Source: Colwellia psychrerythraea
GTDB taxonomy: Bacteria; Pseudomonadota; Gammaproteobacteria; Enterobacterales; Alteromonadaceae
Assembly: GCF_000764185.1 (NCBI RefSeq)
Contig: NZ_JQEC01000027.1
Coordinates: 1 to 64,000 of the forward strand
Direction: 5' to 3'
Length of the DNA: 64,000 nt
In this document: positions 1 to 6,735 of the stretch, one piece after another
How positions within the stretch are numbered: position 1 is the stretch's first letter
Layout of the letters: each line of letters begins with the position of its first letter
The notes under the pieces: model-generated
Databases searched by the model: none
Told to the model about the DNA's origin: nothing
The model's input: the letters and a program-made list of their open reading frames with translations, nothing else
Made by a program: the position numbers and the translations under genes

Positions 1-34
1 TGATCTTCCCCCGATAAAACGGACACATTTTTTT

Positions 35-922
35 TCACGCTGCCAGGGCTTCATATTCTATTGGCGAACAATAATTTATCCCTGAATGCAGCCTCGAAAC
101 ATTGTAGTATTTGTTAATGTAACTTCCAAGTGTTCCGCGCAGTTCTTTATCACTATTAAATACATTACCGCGAATAACTTCGGTCTTCATTGAATGGAAA
201 AATGACTCCATATGCGCATTATCAGTACATTTACCCGCTCGGCTTAAGCTATGTGTAATACCTGCTCGTTTTAAAGCCGTTTGAAAAACATTACCTCGAT
301 ATTCCACACCTCGGTCTGTATGCAGCATTAAACCACCTTGAGGTCTTCGGTTCTTTATTGCATTTTTTAGTGTTCGTTTGGTGACTTCCATCGTTCTCTT
401 TTTATCTAAACTCCAGCTAATAATACGCCGTGAATATAAATCCATTATTACCGATAAATAACGCCATATACCTTTCACTTTCAAATACGTGACATCTGCT
501 ACCCATACTTTATTTTTAACCAATGGCACTTCACCATCAGGTCGTAAGTTTTTACCTGTCGTAAGGAAGCGCTTATAAAACGCAGAGCGTGTCGTCACGC
601 GCATCACTCGAGCGACCAAGCCAAGTGCACGATACAAGCGTTCAACACGTTTTTTACCTATGCTGTATCCTTGCTTTTGCAAGGCTTTAAATATGCGGGG
701 ACTACCATAGCGTCCTTTATTCTCAGTGAATATTTGCTGAATTTTCTTTTTAAGTTCAACATCCTCTATCGCTCTAGCACTTGGTTGACGTTCACACCAA
801 TCGTAATAGCCACTTTTAGAAACATCAAAAAACTTCAGTAATCTCGTTACCTTTATGTCGGCTCTGAGTTTTTCGATGAATCGATATCGGCTTGATGTTC
901 CTCGGCAAGAAACCGTTGCCAC
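35..922 (-). CDS. IS3-family transposase OrfB (DDE catalytic part)
   Basis: This is the catalytic half of the IS3 transposase. An HTH_21-like region (about residues 55-115) is followed by an rve/RNase-H-like integrase core with the DDE triad at D143 (WVADVTY), D203 (HTDRG) and E239 (NAHMESF). The D-to-E spacing of 35 residues is the family signature. The frame opens at a GTG (922) inside orfA, and it is most likely expressed as an OrfAB fusion by -1 frameshifting rather than from its own start. It has the usual length for the family and no disruption is visible. Confidence 0.93.
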   Translation of the reverse strand: MATVSCRGTSSRYRFIEKLRADIKVTRLLKFFDVSKSGYYDWCERQPSARAIEDVELKKKIQQIFTENKGRYGSPRIFKALQKQGYSIGKKRVERLYRALGLVARVMRVTTRSAFYKRFLTTGKNLRPDGEVPLVKNKVWVADVTYLKVKGIWRYLSVIMDLYSRRIISWSLDKKRTMEVTKRTLKNAIKNRRPQGGLMLHTDRGVEYRGNVFQTALKRAGITHSLSRAGKCTDNAHMESFFHSMKTEVIRGNVFNSDKELRGTLGSYINKYYNVSRLHSGINYCSPIEYEALAA

Positions 923-1227
923 TTTTTTAGGATATACAGCTCCTCCTTGAGCTGTTTATTTTCACGTTCTAGTTGTTGTTCTTTGGTAAGTACTTTTTTG
1001 GCTTTTGATTGGCCAGCCACTTTTTTTCGTTTATCAGCCACAATGATCCCTTCACGATATTCTTTTCGCCATCGTGACAGCATAAACGGGTGTATGTCGA
1101 GTTTTTCAGCGACTGATTTTATTGTGACGCCAACAACATAACTTAATTGAATAGCGTTGACTTTGAAGTCATTTGAATACTTCCAAGTTCGTCTTGGATT
1201 GTTGTACTTAGGCATAAGACACCTCAT
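853..1227 (-). CDS. IS3-family transposase OrfA (HTH and leucine zipper)
   Basis: This is the DNA-binding half of the IS3 transposase. An N-terminal helix-turn-helix (VTIKSVAEKLDIHPFMLSRW region) is followed by a basic stretch and a coiled-coil zipper (LTKEQQLERENKQLKEELYI). It overlaps orfB by 70 bp. The likely start is the second methionine (MPKYNNPRRTW, position 1215), because the first residues MRCL are less typical. The family product binds the terminal inverted repeats and, fused to OrfB, forms the active transposase. Confidence 0.9.
   Translation of the reverse strand: MRCLMPKYNNPRRTWKYSNDFKVNAIQLSYVVGVTIKSVAEKLDIHPFMLSRWRKEYREGIIVADKRKKVAGQSKAKKVLTKEQQLERENKQLKEELYILKKWQRFLAEEHQADIDSSKNSEPT
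922..928 (-). promoter_or_regulatory. Programmed -1 frameshift site A_AAA_AAG
   Basis: The orfA frame reads CTA AAA AAG TGG, which presents the heptamer A AAA AAG in the correct phase for tandem slippage into the orfB frame. One base after it, TGGCAA and TTGCCG can pair as a short hairpin that could stimulate the shift. This is the standard mechanism that makes OrfAB in IS3 elements; its use here is inferred. Confidence 0.8.
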
Positions 1228-1269
1228 CTTTAGTTAGATTTTGGTGTCCGTTTTATCGGGGGAAGATCA

Positions 1270-1296
1270 GTGTCCCGCTTGAACAGCTTGTTATGC
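1270..1296 (-). other. Interrupted attC site (5' half only)
   Basis: On the minus strand the sequence reads GCATAACAAGCTGTTCAAGC and onward, which matches the R'' side of the attC sites at 1803, 2392, 2983 and 3748. The other half is missing because the IS3 element begins at 1269. The stop codon of the upstream kinase cassette lies inside R'', as is normal for cassettes. The missing half may survive beyond the left edge of the window. Confidence 0.82.
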
Positions 1297-1788
1297 GTTT
1301 TTTACTACAAGCTCAAAGTTTGTTGTTTCGTTTTTATCTGGTTCTTCAAAATACTTAGTAACTTGATAAAACATTTCTTCGTTATCGAATGCTGCTCTTG
1401 ATGGTTGTTCAATGCTTCTTTGTACTATTTGTTTTATGCACAATGCATTGTTGACTTTTAAGTAAATAAGCAGCGATTCTGATTTTGCTTCTATGGATAA
1501 ATGATTAAACCATTCCCGCTGTTTTTTTGTATTAGCGGGGAAATCCATAACTACACTTGTGCCTGTTCTTAATATGTTTTGAACATGATTCTTTATCAGA
1601 GGTCTTAGCTGAGCAGAATATTTAATATAATCATCAAAAGATGTGATTTGATTAGGATAAAGCTTAGATAACCATTCATCTTCGGAAATGAGTACAGCAT
1701 TACGTTCAGCTGCAACTTTTTTAGATTCAGTTGATTTTCCTGCGCCCATTTTTCCGCAAAAATATATCAACGTACTTCGATGTAACAT
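1291..1788 (-). CDS. Integron cassette: P-loop kinase-like protein
   Basis: A 165-residue P-loop NTPase of the AAA_33/zeta-toxin/chloramphenicol-phosphotransferase type, which phosphorylates small substrates with ATP. Walker A is GKMGAGKST (residues 12-20). A SEDEWL acidic segment and a VVMDFPAN strand resemble the Walker B region, and RxxxR-type basic residues follow (QRSIEQPSR). I chose the ATG at 1788 because AAGGAGGATTC lies just before it; the longer frame starts inside attC (ATG at 1806). It is the last cassette before the IS3 insertion. The substrate cannot be told from sequence; resistance, toxin or housekeeping roles are all possible. Confidence 0.72.
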   Translation of the reverse strand: MLHRSTLIYFCGKMGAGKSTESKKVAAERNAVLISEDEWLSKLYPNQITSFDDYIKYSAQLRPLIKNHVQNILRTGTSVVMDFPANTKKQREWFNHLSIEAKSESLLIYLKVNNALCIKQIVQRSIEQPSRAAFDNEEMFYQVTKYFEEPDKNETTNFELVVKNA

Positions 1789-1802
1789 GAATCCTCCTTG
1801 AC

Positions 1803-1904
1803 GCATAACGCCTCGTTAAGAGGCAAATAATATGTTGGCTAAAATAAGCGACGCAGGAGCAAAAAGCCAACTGTTATTTGTCCTGCTTGAACGACTTGTT
1901 AACT
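1803..1904 (-). other. attC recombination site
   Basis: An imperfect palindrome of 102 bp between two cassettes. The R' core is GTTATGC (complement of 1803-1809), next to GAGGC. The R'' core is the complement of GTTAACT (1898-1904), next to ACAAGTCGTTCAAGCAGGAC. The arms TTGGCT and AGCCAA flank a central loop. The interior is almost identical to the site at 2983-3082, which points to one integron lineage. Confidence 0.9.
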
Positions 1905-1908
1905 GTAC

Positions 1909-2379
1909 TTACCACCAATCAGTTGTTTTATGTTTAAATTCAAACATTTTTATTTCAGGATCTCCTTCATACTGTCGGACCCAATCATCAGTCATTTTCC
2001 ACCCTGAACTTGTTTGTCTCATCGGGTGTAGACTTAATAAGTGTTGCATTGATGTAATAAACACTTTTATCGTATCTAGTTCATCTATAACGATCGCAAA
2101 ATACGGAACACAACCAAAAGCATTACAGGCAGCTTCTACTTTAGGGAAATGATCATTTCCAATTCTCAAATACTGCTTTTCTTTCCCCGTATTTCTTGAA
2201 CGAGCTTTAACAGATATTCCCATCAATTCGTTATTTTTTGGGTTTCTAGCAATGATGTCTATTCCAGTATGATCAACAATAGTACTTTCAAATCCGTATT
2301 TAGATAACCAGTAAAGTACAAGATTTTCTGTAAAGTCGCCTGTTATTTTTGAATGCCTAGAACTTTTAGTAATTTCCAT
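1909..2379 (-). CDS. Integron cassette: PD-(D/E)xK-like nuclease-fold protein
   Basis: A 156-residue protein with the order of a restriction-endonuclease-like core: E19 in GDFTENLV, D41 in HTGIDIIA and S56-V57-K58 in GISVKAR. This resembles group-I-intron/Hjc-like and DUF4365-like nucleases, with Ser in place of the usual Glu or Gln before xK. I chose the ATG at 2379; the longer frame would translate the upstream attC. The N-terminal EITKSSRHSKITGDFTENL helix is typical of such small nucleases. It sits between two attC sites. Activity and role (defence, repair) are not shown by the sequence. Confidence 0.6.
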   Translation of the reverse strand: MEITKSSRHSKITGDFTENLVLYWLSKYGFESTIVDHTGIDIIARNPKNNELMGISVKARSRNTGKEKQYLRIGNDHFPKVEAACNAFGCVPYFAIVIDELDTIKVFITSMQHLLSLHPMRQTSSGWKMTDDWVRQYEGDPEIKMFEFKHKTTDWW

Positions 2380-2391
2380 AATCGCCTGTAC

Positions 2392-2491
2392 AGTTAACGC
2401 CTCGCTAACGGGCGCAAAATTGTTGGCTAAAATTAGCGAAGAATGAGCGCAAGCCAACTGTTTTGTGTCCACTTTGAGCGACTTGTTATGT
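2392..2491 (-). other. attC recombination site
   Basis: A 100-bp imperfect palindrome. R' is the complement of AGTTAAC (2392-2398) next to GCCTCGCTAACGGGC. R'' is the complement of GTTATGT (2485-2491). The TTGGCT/AGCCAA inner arms are conserved, but the loop differs from its neighbours. The stop codon of the next cassette gene (2486-2488) lies in R''. Confidence 0.9.
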
Positions 2492-2986
2492 TTTGTCTGG
2501 CTCACTAATTGATATTATCTCTATTGTACCCGAAGAATTGTAAGTGACGTGAATCTTGAGTTTACCGTACGCCCACCTCTCGGAAATTAAAACTTCATCT
2601 TCACCATGCCGCTTCCATTCGGGAATGCCGAGTTTATTATTTAAAGATTCATAATTATCTTCAAACTTAATACTTTTAGGTAATCCATCGATAAACTGCT
2701 CATATCCGTCAAGTCCATCAGAGTAAAAGAATACGCCACTAAGAAATAGCTCACCAGCTCCGATAGGTTGTTGCTCGTTACCTAGGAACATTGATTCATC
2801 AGAAAATATTACACTGTATCCTTGTTCAGGCGATTCTATATAGGTTCTATAGTCACCTTCCTCTAAGACGGGAAGTTGATGACCTTCGACAGTTAGCCAA
2901 TTATTGATAGCCTCATCTGAAACAGGCTTTCCAATTAGTTTTGTTATATCTGTAGATTGCAAAGCCAAACTCCATTTGAAAAACAT
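2486..2986 (-). CDS. Integron cassette: acidic protein of unknown function
   Basis: A 166-residue soluble protein with no motif that I can assign firmly. It is acidic and predicted to be mostly beta strand, with a central FLSGVFFYSDGLDGYEQF segment. A C-terminal pattern NKLGIPEWKR...ERWAYGKLKIHVTY...GTIEIISI recalls small immunity-type proteins of polymorphic toxin systems; that resemblance is only an impression. The ATG (2986) lies in the R' core of the upstream attC, as in many cassettes, so no separate leader exists. It is flanked by attC sites on both sides. Confidence 0.6.
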   Translation of the reverse strand: MFFKWSLALQSTDITKLIGKPVSDEAINNWLTVEGHQLPVLEEGDYRTYIESPEQGYSVIFSDESMFLGNEQQPIGAGELFLSGVFFYSDGLDGYEQFIDGLPKSIKFEDNYESLNNKLGIPEWKRHGEDEVLISERWAYGKLKIHVTYNSSGTIEIISISEPDKT

Positions 2987-3082
2987 AACGCCTCATTAAG
3001 AGGCAAAAAATAGTTGGTTAAAATAAGCGACGCAGGAGCAAAAACCAACTGTTTTTTTGTCCTTTTAAATGACTTGTTATAT
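2983..3082 (-). other. attC recombination site
   Basis: A 100-bp palindromic site. R' is the complement of ACATAAC (2983-2989) beside GCCTCATTAAGAGGC, and R'' is the complement of GTTATAT (3076-3082). The central AATAAGCGACGCAGGAGCAA matches the site at 1803-1904 base for base. Confidence 0.9.
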
Positions 3083-3108
3083 GTGTATTAGCTACTCTTT
3101 AAAATTGA

Positions 3109-3702
3109 TCATTGTAAACGCTTTTCAATCCATGTGAAAAAATCGTTTTCTACAGGCACATAACCATTATCATTATGAACATCATCACCCCAGATTTGAC
3201 CGCGTGCTGGCCCTGTTATTACAAGTCGGGCATATGTACCGCAGCCTCCAGATGAGATAGGAAGTGTTCCTGCACTTACGTAACGATATTGTACAATATA
3301 GTCTTCATATGAAATTTCTTTTCTATCTACTTGATCCGATAGGTTTTCCCAATAAGGGTCTTCAGCTGGATTGTAAGGTTTCACATGCGGAAACTCAGTT
3401 GAAAAAATATCATTTGGGAGACCTTTACCAAGCCTATTAGTTACCTCGATACTTTCTTTCAAAGTTAATAAACCGTATAAAGGGCCAACACCACCGTTAC
3501 TAACTCTTTGAATATATTCTCTATACTCATCAGGTAGAGTAACTCCAAAACGTTGTTCAAAACTTATTAATTCTTCAGAACTTATTATTGAATTCACTTT
3601 CTTTTTTTGCTGCTTCCTAGCAATAGTATGTAAATCAGGTATTTTTTCTAATCTAGTTTTAGGTCTAAATAATTTTTTAATTATATTTTCAACTACGTTC
3701 AT
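3109..3702 (-). CDS. Integron cassette: SMI1/KNR4 (SUKH) family protein
   Basis: A 197-residue SUKH-superfamily protein. The hallmark N-terminal core is present: SFEQRFGVTLPDEYREYI (about residues 49-66) followed by a GG(V)GPLYGL turn. A second conserved block, PISSGGCGTYARLVITGPARG, is followed by an acidic WGDD. Bacterial SUKH proteins usually neutralise nuclease toxins of contact-dependent or secreted systems; no toxin lies nearby. I chose the ATG at 3702 because TTAGG precedes it; the longer frame starts at a TTG (3738) with no ribosome-binding site. It is bounded by attC sites, so it moves as a cassette. Confidence 0.82.
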   Translation of the reverse strand: MNVVENIIKKLFRPKTRLEKIPDLHTIARKQQKKKVNSIISSEELISFEQRFGVTLPDEYREYIQRVSNGGVGPLYGLLTLKESIEVTNRLGKGLPNDIFSTEFPHVKPYNPAEDPYWENLSDQVDRKEISYEDYIVQYRYVSAGTLPISSGGCGTYARLVITGPARGQIWGDDVHNDNGYVPVENDFFTWIEKRLQ

Positions 3703-3747
3703 TTTTAAACCTAATTTGATGAATACAAACTCTGCCAATGACTACAC

Positions 3748-3848
3748 ATATAACGCCCCATTAAGAGGCTTTTAATTGTTGGCTAAAATGTGAAGCGAAG
3801 CGGAACCTAGCCAACTGTTAAAAGTCCTGCTTGAATGGCTTGTTATAT
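3748..3848 (-). other. attC recombination site
   Basis: A 101-bp palindromic site. R' is the complement of ATATAAC (3748-3754) beside GCCCCATTAAGAGGC, and R'' is the complement of GTTATAT (3842-3848). Its loop (AATGTGAAGCGAAGCGGAAC) differs from the other sites, so this cassette came from a different source pool or has drifted. Confidence 0.9.
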
Positions 3849-4283
3849 TGCACTACTCACTAGCCTTGAAGCAATACTTTCAGTATCTCCGAACGAATAA
3901 TTTCGCCACTTAGTGTGGTTAAATAAGTGAACGCCGGACTTTGAAACCAAGTGAACTCCTTGAACTATAACTGCGTGAAACCCTGTACGATCTATTTCTA
4001 ATTGGGACTCTTTTAAATCAGGGAGTTCATCGCAAATAAATACAATGTAAGCACCAATTTCTTTAAAGAGCCACATAGCTGAAGTTTGCTGCCTAATTGA
4101 TTTACGAGCGTTTGCGATTTGAGTTTTAATATCTAGGTTTGAATCAAAACCTTTAACAGCTAAAACGTATCTGGCTAATTTAACCTTTTTAAACAGACAT
4201 AAACTCAAATCAGTATTTAGTGAAAGTGATTGGGAGTATATCTCAGGATAAAAAGAGTTTTCGATATTATTGACGAAATTCAC
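3843..4283 (-). CDS. Integron cassette: unknown 146-residue protein
   Basis: A soluble protein that I do not recognise. A Lys/Arg-rich N-terminal half (CLFKKVKLARYVLAVKGF) precedes an alternating hydrophobic segment (AYIVFICDEL) and a C-terminal region rich in aromatics (FNHTKWRNYSFGD). No signal peptide or membrane helix is seen. The start is a GTG at 4283 preceded by AAGGAGG, a strong ribosome-binding site directly after the GTTATAT core (4300-4306). It is the cassette that would lie closest to an attI site. The stop codon lies in the attC that follows. Confidence 0.6.
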   Translation of the reverse strand: MNFVNNIENSFYPEIYSQSLSLNTDLSLCLFKKVKLARYVLAVKGFDSNLDIKTQIANARKSIRQQTSAMWLFKEIGAYIVFICDELPDLKESQLEIDRTGFHAVIVQGVHLVSKSGVHLFNHTKWRNYSFGDTESIASRLVSSAI

Positions 4284-4299
4284 CTAACCTCCTTGTGCA

Positions 4300-4306
4300 A
4301 TATAAC
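4300..4306 (-). other. Terminal GTTRRRY-like core at the array boundary (candidate attI junction)
   Basis: The first cassette is preceded by GTTATAT (complement of 4300-4306). No attC-type palindrome with GCG or TTGGCT arms lies beyond it, which is what an attI/cassette junction looks like. No integrase gene follows to the right, where intI would normally sit. This may therefore be the remnant of an attI whose integrase has been lost. Confidence 0.4.
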
Positions 4307-4307
4307 A

Positions 4308-4860
4308 GCTTACTATGGATACGTCTTAGTAATGTCCGTACCATAAATATTAAATAATTTATATTAATATCCTATGGTATCAATATATTAGAAGCAGTAA
4401 ACGATAATTTTTTTATAAATGGTTGGGTGTTACTAAGAGGTATCAGTAATAAGCTAACGAAAAAATAGGTTTATCTTCATAATTTCAAGTAGTTATAAAA
4501 TAATCATACTGGTTGAGTTGTGTTACTAAGACGTCTCAGCAACATCAGATGAATAATTCATTAGAAAATATATGGCAAAATATTTATTTCTAATGTCGCC
4601 TTAGCGCACCAAGAAGTCGTTAGCGGAGAACTATTTATAAGCTAAGACTCACTGTGTACCCTATAGCTGACATAAATTATTATCGCATTAAGGTAGCTTT
4701 GCATTTACCATTTTAACTCAAGGCTTGAAGCAGCCCTTGCTTACGAGTCAAAATATCCCCTGATAACTATCACTTAGTTACGAATACTGACATAACTGAA
4801 AATCAGCATAAAAATTTGCTAATTAGTAAAATCACGTTCACTCTGGTTCGATTATTCATA
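4308..4860. other. Gene-free stretch with three dyad-symmetric repeats
   Basis: No ORF of note is found here. Three related palindromes occur at 4310-4332 (right half ACGTCTTAGTAA), 4430-4449 and 4523-4542. They are variants of the ideal dyad TTACTAAGACGTCTTAGTAA. The last two are each preceded by GGTTGRGT. The rest, up to the acyl-CoA synthetase, is AT-rich without a clear feature. Confidence 0.6.
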
Positions 4861-6516
4861 ATGATTAAAATAAAAAGCATGGGTTATCAAACTACACTGC
4901 AAAACTTTATCGCCAATAGTGGTAAATACCAACAACAACCTTTCCTACATCAACCCGTTGACGGTCAATGGCATGTATTCTCTTTTACTGATGTCGAACA
5001 ACAAGCACGAACTATAGCGGCAGGTTTACTTGCTCAAGGTTATCAGCAAGGCGATCGAATAGGCATACTATCCAAAAATTGTGCGCAATGGTTTATCGCT
5101 GATTTGGCAATAATGATGGCAGGACTGGTAAGTGTTCCTATTTATGCAACCGCAGGTGAAAACACGATTAGCTATGTGATTGAGCATAGCCAAATGAAGG
5201 CTATATTTGTTGGTAAGCTAGACTCGTTAGACGCAGCAATGGCAAGTATTCCCACTTCGGTATTGAGTATTTCTTTTCCATATCCAACGGTTACTTGTTC
5301 GCACACCTGGCAAGCGTGGCTGACTGATTATCAACCCTTAGCAACTATTCATCAGCCTAAACTTAATGATTGTATGTCGATTATTTATACCTCAGGTACT
5401 ACGGGAAACCCGAAAGGGGCTGTGATCAGTCACTTAAATTTAGCATCGGCAGCTCAATGTACCGCCAATACCAATAAAACCACCCGTAAAGATAAAATTT
5501 TGTCTTATTTACCACTAGCTCATATAACTGAGCGTTCTGTCGTTGAAAGTGTTGCTTACTATTCAGGATGCCAAATTTACTTTGTTGAAAATTTAGCAAG
5601 TTTTATCGATGACTTGCGCTATGCATCGCCAACTCTTTTTATGTCTGTTCCACGTTTATGGGCAAAATTTCAAGCACAAGTTTTACAACAAATACCAGAA
5701 AAGAAATTAAACTTCTTATTAAAATTGCCCTTTATTGGCAGTATTATCGCGAAAAAAATCCGCACTAAACTTGGCCTCAATAGTGCCACAGTTTTTGCCT
5801 CGGGTTCGGCCCCCATTTCACTATCACTATTGCAATGGTTTCAAAAGATTGGCGTTAAAATTGGTGAAGGTTGGGGCATGACTGAAACCTCTGGTTTATC
5901 ATGCGGAAATTTTCCATTTAACGCTGATTCCTTAGGAACCATAGGTCGACCTATTGCTTGTGTTGAAATGAAATTGTCAGAGCAACAAGAAGTAATGATC
6001 CGCGGTGATGCTGTATTTGAAGAGTATTATTTAAATGCCGATTTAACTGAAGTCGCATTTACGGATGGTTGGTTCCATACTGGCGATAAAGGGGAATTAA
6101 CTATCGATGGTGCTTATAAAATTATTGGTCGAATTAAAGAGGAATTTAAAACCTCAAAGGGTAAGTATGTGGCGCCAGGTCCAATCGAGCAAATGTTATG
6201 TCGTAATAGCGATATTGAGCAAGTATGTGTGATGGGCCTAGGCATGAAACAACCTATAGCTTTAGTTGTATTAGCTGAAGGGAAAGATCGGTTTGATAGC
6301 CGTATACGTCAGGATATATTAGCGACTCTTACACAGGTCAATATCGAAGTAGAAAGCCATCAAAAACTTGATTATATCTTTATTTGCGCCGAGTCATGGA
6401 CATGTGAAAATGAACTATTAACACCAACGCTGAAACTAAAACGCGAGAGTATTGAACAACATTACTTTAAGTTACTGCCTGAGATAGTTGAAGATAAAAT
6501 TATAGTGCAAAGATAA
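4861..6516 (+). CDS. AMP-dependent acyl-CoA synthetase (long-chain type)
   Basis: An ANL-superfamily ligase that activates a fatty acid with ATP to acyl-AMP and transfers it to CoA. The phosphate-binding loop YTSGTTGNPKG is followed by the A5 motif GWGMTETSG, then HTGDKG and the hinge region IIGRIKEEFKTSKGKYVAPGP, in the right order and spacing. The length of about 550 residues is slightly short for FadD and fits the FAA1/FadD15-like long-chain group. ATG 4861 or ATG 4879 are both plausible starts; the longer TTG frame (4816) has no ribosome-binding site. It stands alone, convergent with a LysR gene. The chain-length preference is unknown. Confidence 0.85.
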   Translation: MIKIKSMGYQTTLQNFIANSGKYQQQPFLHQPVDGQWHVFSFTDVEQQARTIAAGLLAQGYQQGDRIGILSKNCAQWFIADLAIMMAGLVSVPIYATAGENTISYVIEHSQMKAIFVGKLDSLDAAMASIPTSVLSISFPYPTVTCSHTWQAWLTDYQPLATIHQPKLNDCMSIIYTSGTTGNPKGAVISHLNLASAAQCTANTNKTTRKDKILSYLPLAHITERSVVESVAYYSGCQIYFVENLASFIDDLRYASPTLFMSVPRLWAKFQAQVLQQIPEKKLNFLLKLPFIGSIIAKKIRTKLGLNSATVFASGSAPISLSLLQWFQKIGVKIGEGWGMTETSGLSCGNFPFNADSLGTIGRPIACVEMKLSEQQEVMIRGDAVFEEYYLNADLTEVAFTDGWFHTGDKGELTIDGAYKIIGRIKEEFKTSKGKYVAPGPIEQMLCRNSDIEQVCVMGLGMKQPIALVVLAEGKDRFDSRIRQDILATLTQVNIEVESHQKLDYIFICAESWTCENELLTPTLKLKRESIEQHYFKLLPEIVEDKIIVQR

Positions 6517-6552
6517 ATATTTAAAGGCTATATTATTTAGTCTAATTCGCAT

Positions 6553-6591
6553 CAGCGGGACAGTTTTAGCATAGCTAAAACTGTCCCGCTG
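6553..6591. repeat. Perfect 18-bp hairpin with a 3-nt loop
   Basis: CAGCGGGACAGTTTTAGC (6553-6570) pairs perfectly with 6574-6591 around the loop ATA. It lies 36 bp after the acyl-CoA synthetase stop, between convergent genes. It lacks a T-tract, so it is not a standard intrinsic terminator, though it may act as one or stabilise mRNA ends. Confidence 0.75.
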
Positions 6592-6639
6592 TTACAAACA
6601 GAAGTCATAATCTAAGTATTGAGCTAATGTTCGTTTTAT

Positions 6640-6688
6640 CGTACATTGCTGGCGTTAGTGAAACTAGCGCTAACGCCAGCAATGTACG
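6640..6688. repeat. Perfect 19-bp inverted repeat
   Basis: The 19 bases at 6640-6658 (CGTACATTGCTGGCGTTAG) pair without mismatch with 6670-6688; the loop is 11 nt. It is the second large hairpin in the same 220-bp convergent gap, with a sequence unrelated to the first. Confidence 0.75.
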
Positions 6689-6735
6689 CCAAGTTACAAT
6701 ATTCGTTACATACAATAATAACCAAGCCTCTTATT

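Larger units (their letters stand above)
1..1269 (-). mobile_element. IS3-family insertion sequence, complete
   Basis: The element is bounded by perfect 26-bp inverted repeats: it begins TGATCTTCCCCCGATAAAAC at position 1 and ends with the complement at 1244-1269. It carries two overlapping minus-strand frames, orfA and orfB, in the classic IS3 layout. The TGATCTTCCCCC tip is typical of the family. The left end coincides with the window edge, so the target duplication cannot be checked. The right end abuts a half attC site (1270-1296), so the element inserted into an integron recombination site. Both frames look intact, so the element may still be active. Confidence 0.93.

Noticed and set aside
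2380..2505. Upstream extension of the PD-(D/E)xK cassette gene
   Set aside because: The extra 42 codons translate the attC site; the ATG at 2379 gives a protein that starts after it.
4861..6516. Acyl-CoA synthetase as part of the integron
   Set aside because: It has the opposite strand, no attC at either end and a 550-bp gap from the array, so it belongs to the chromosome backbone.
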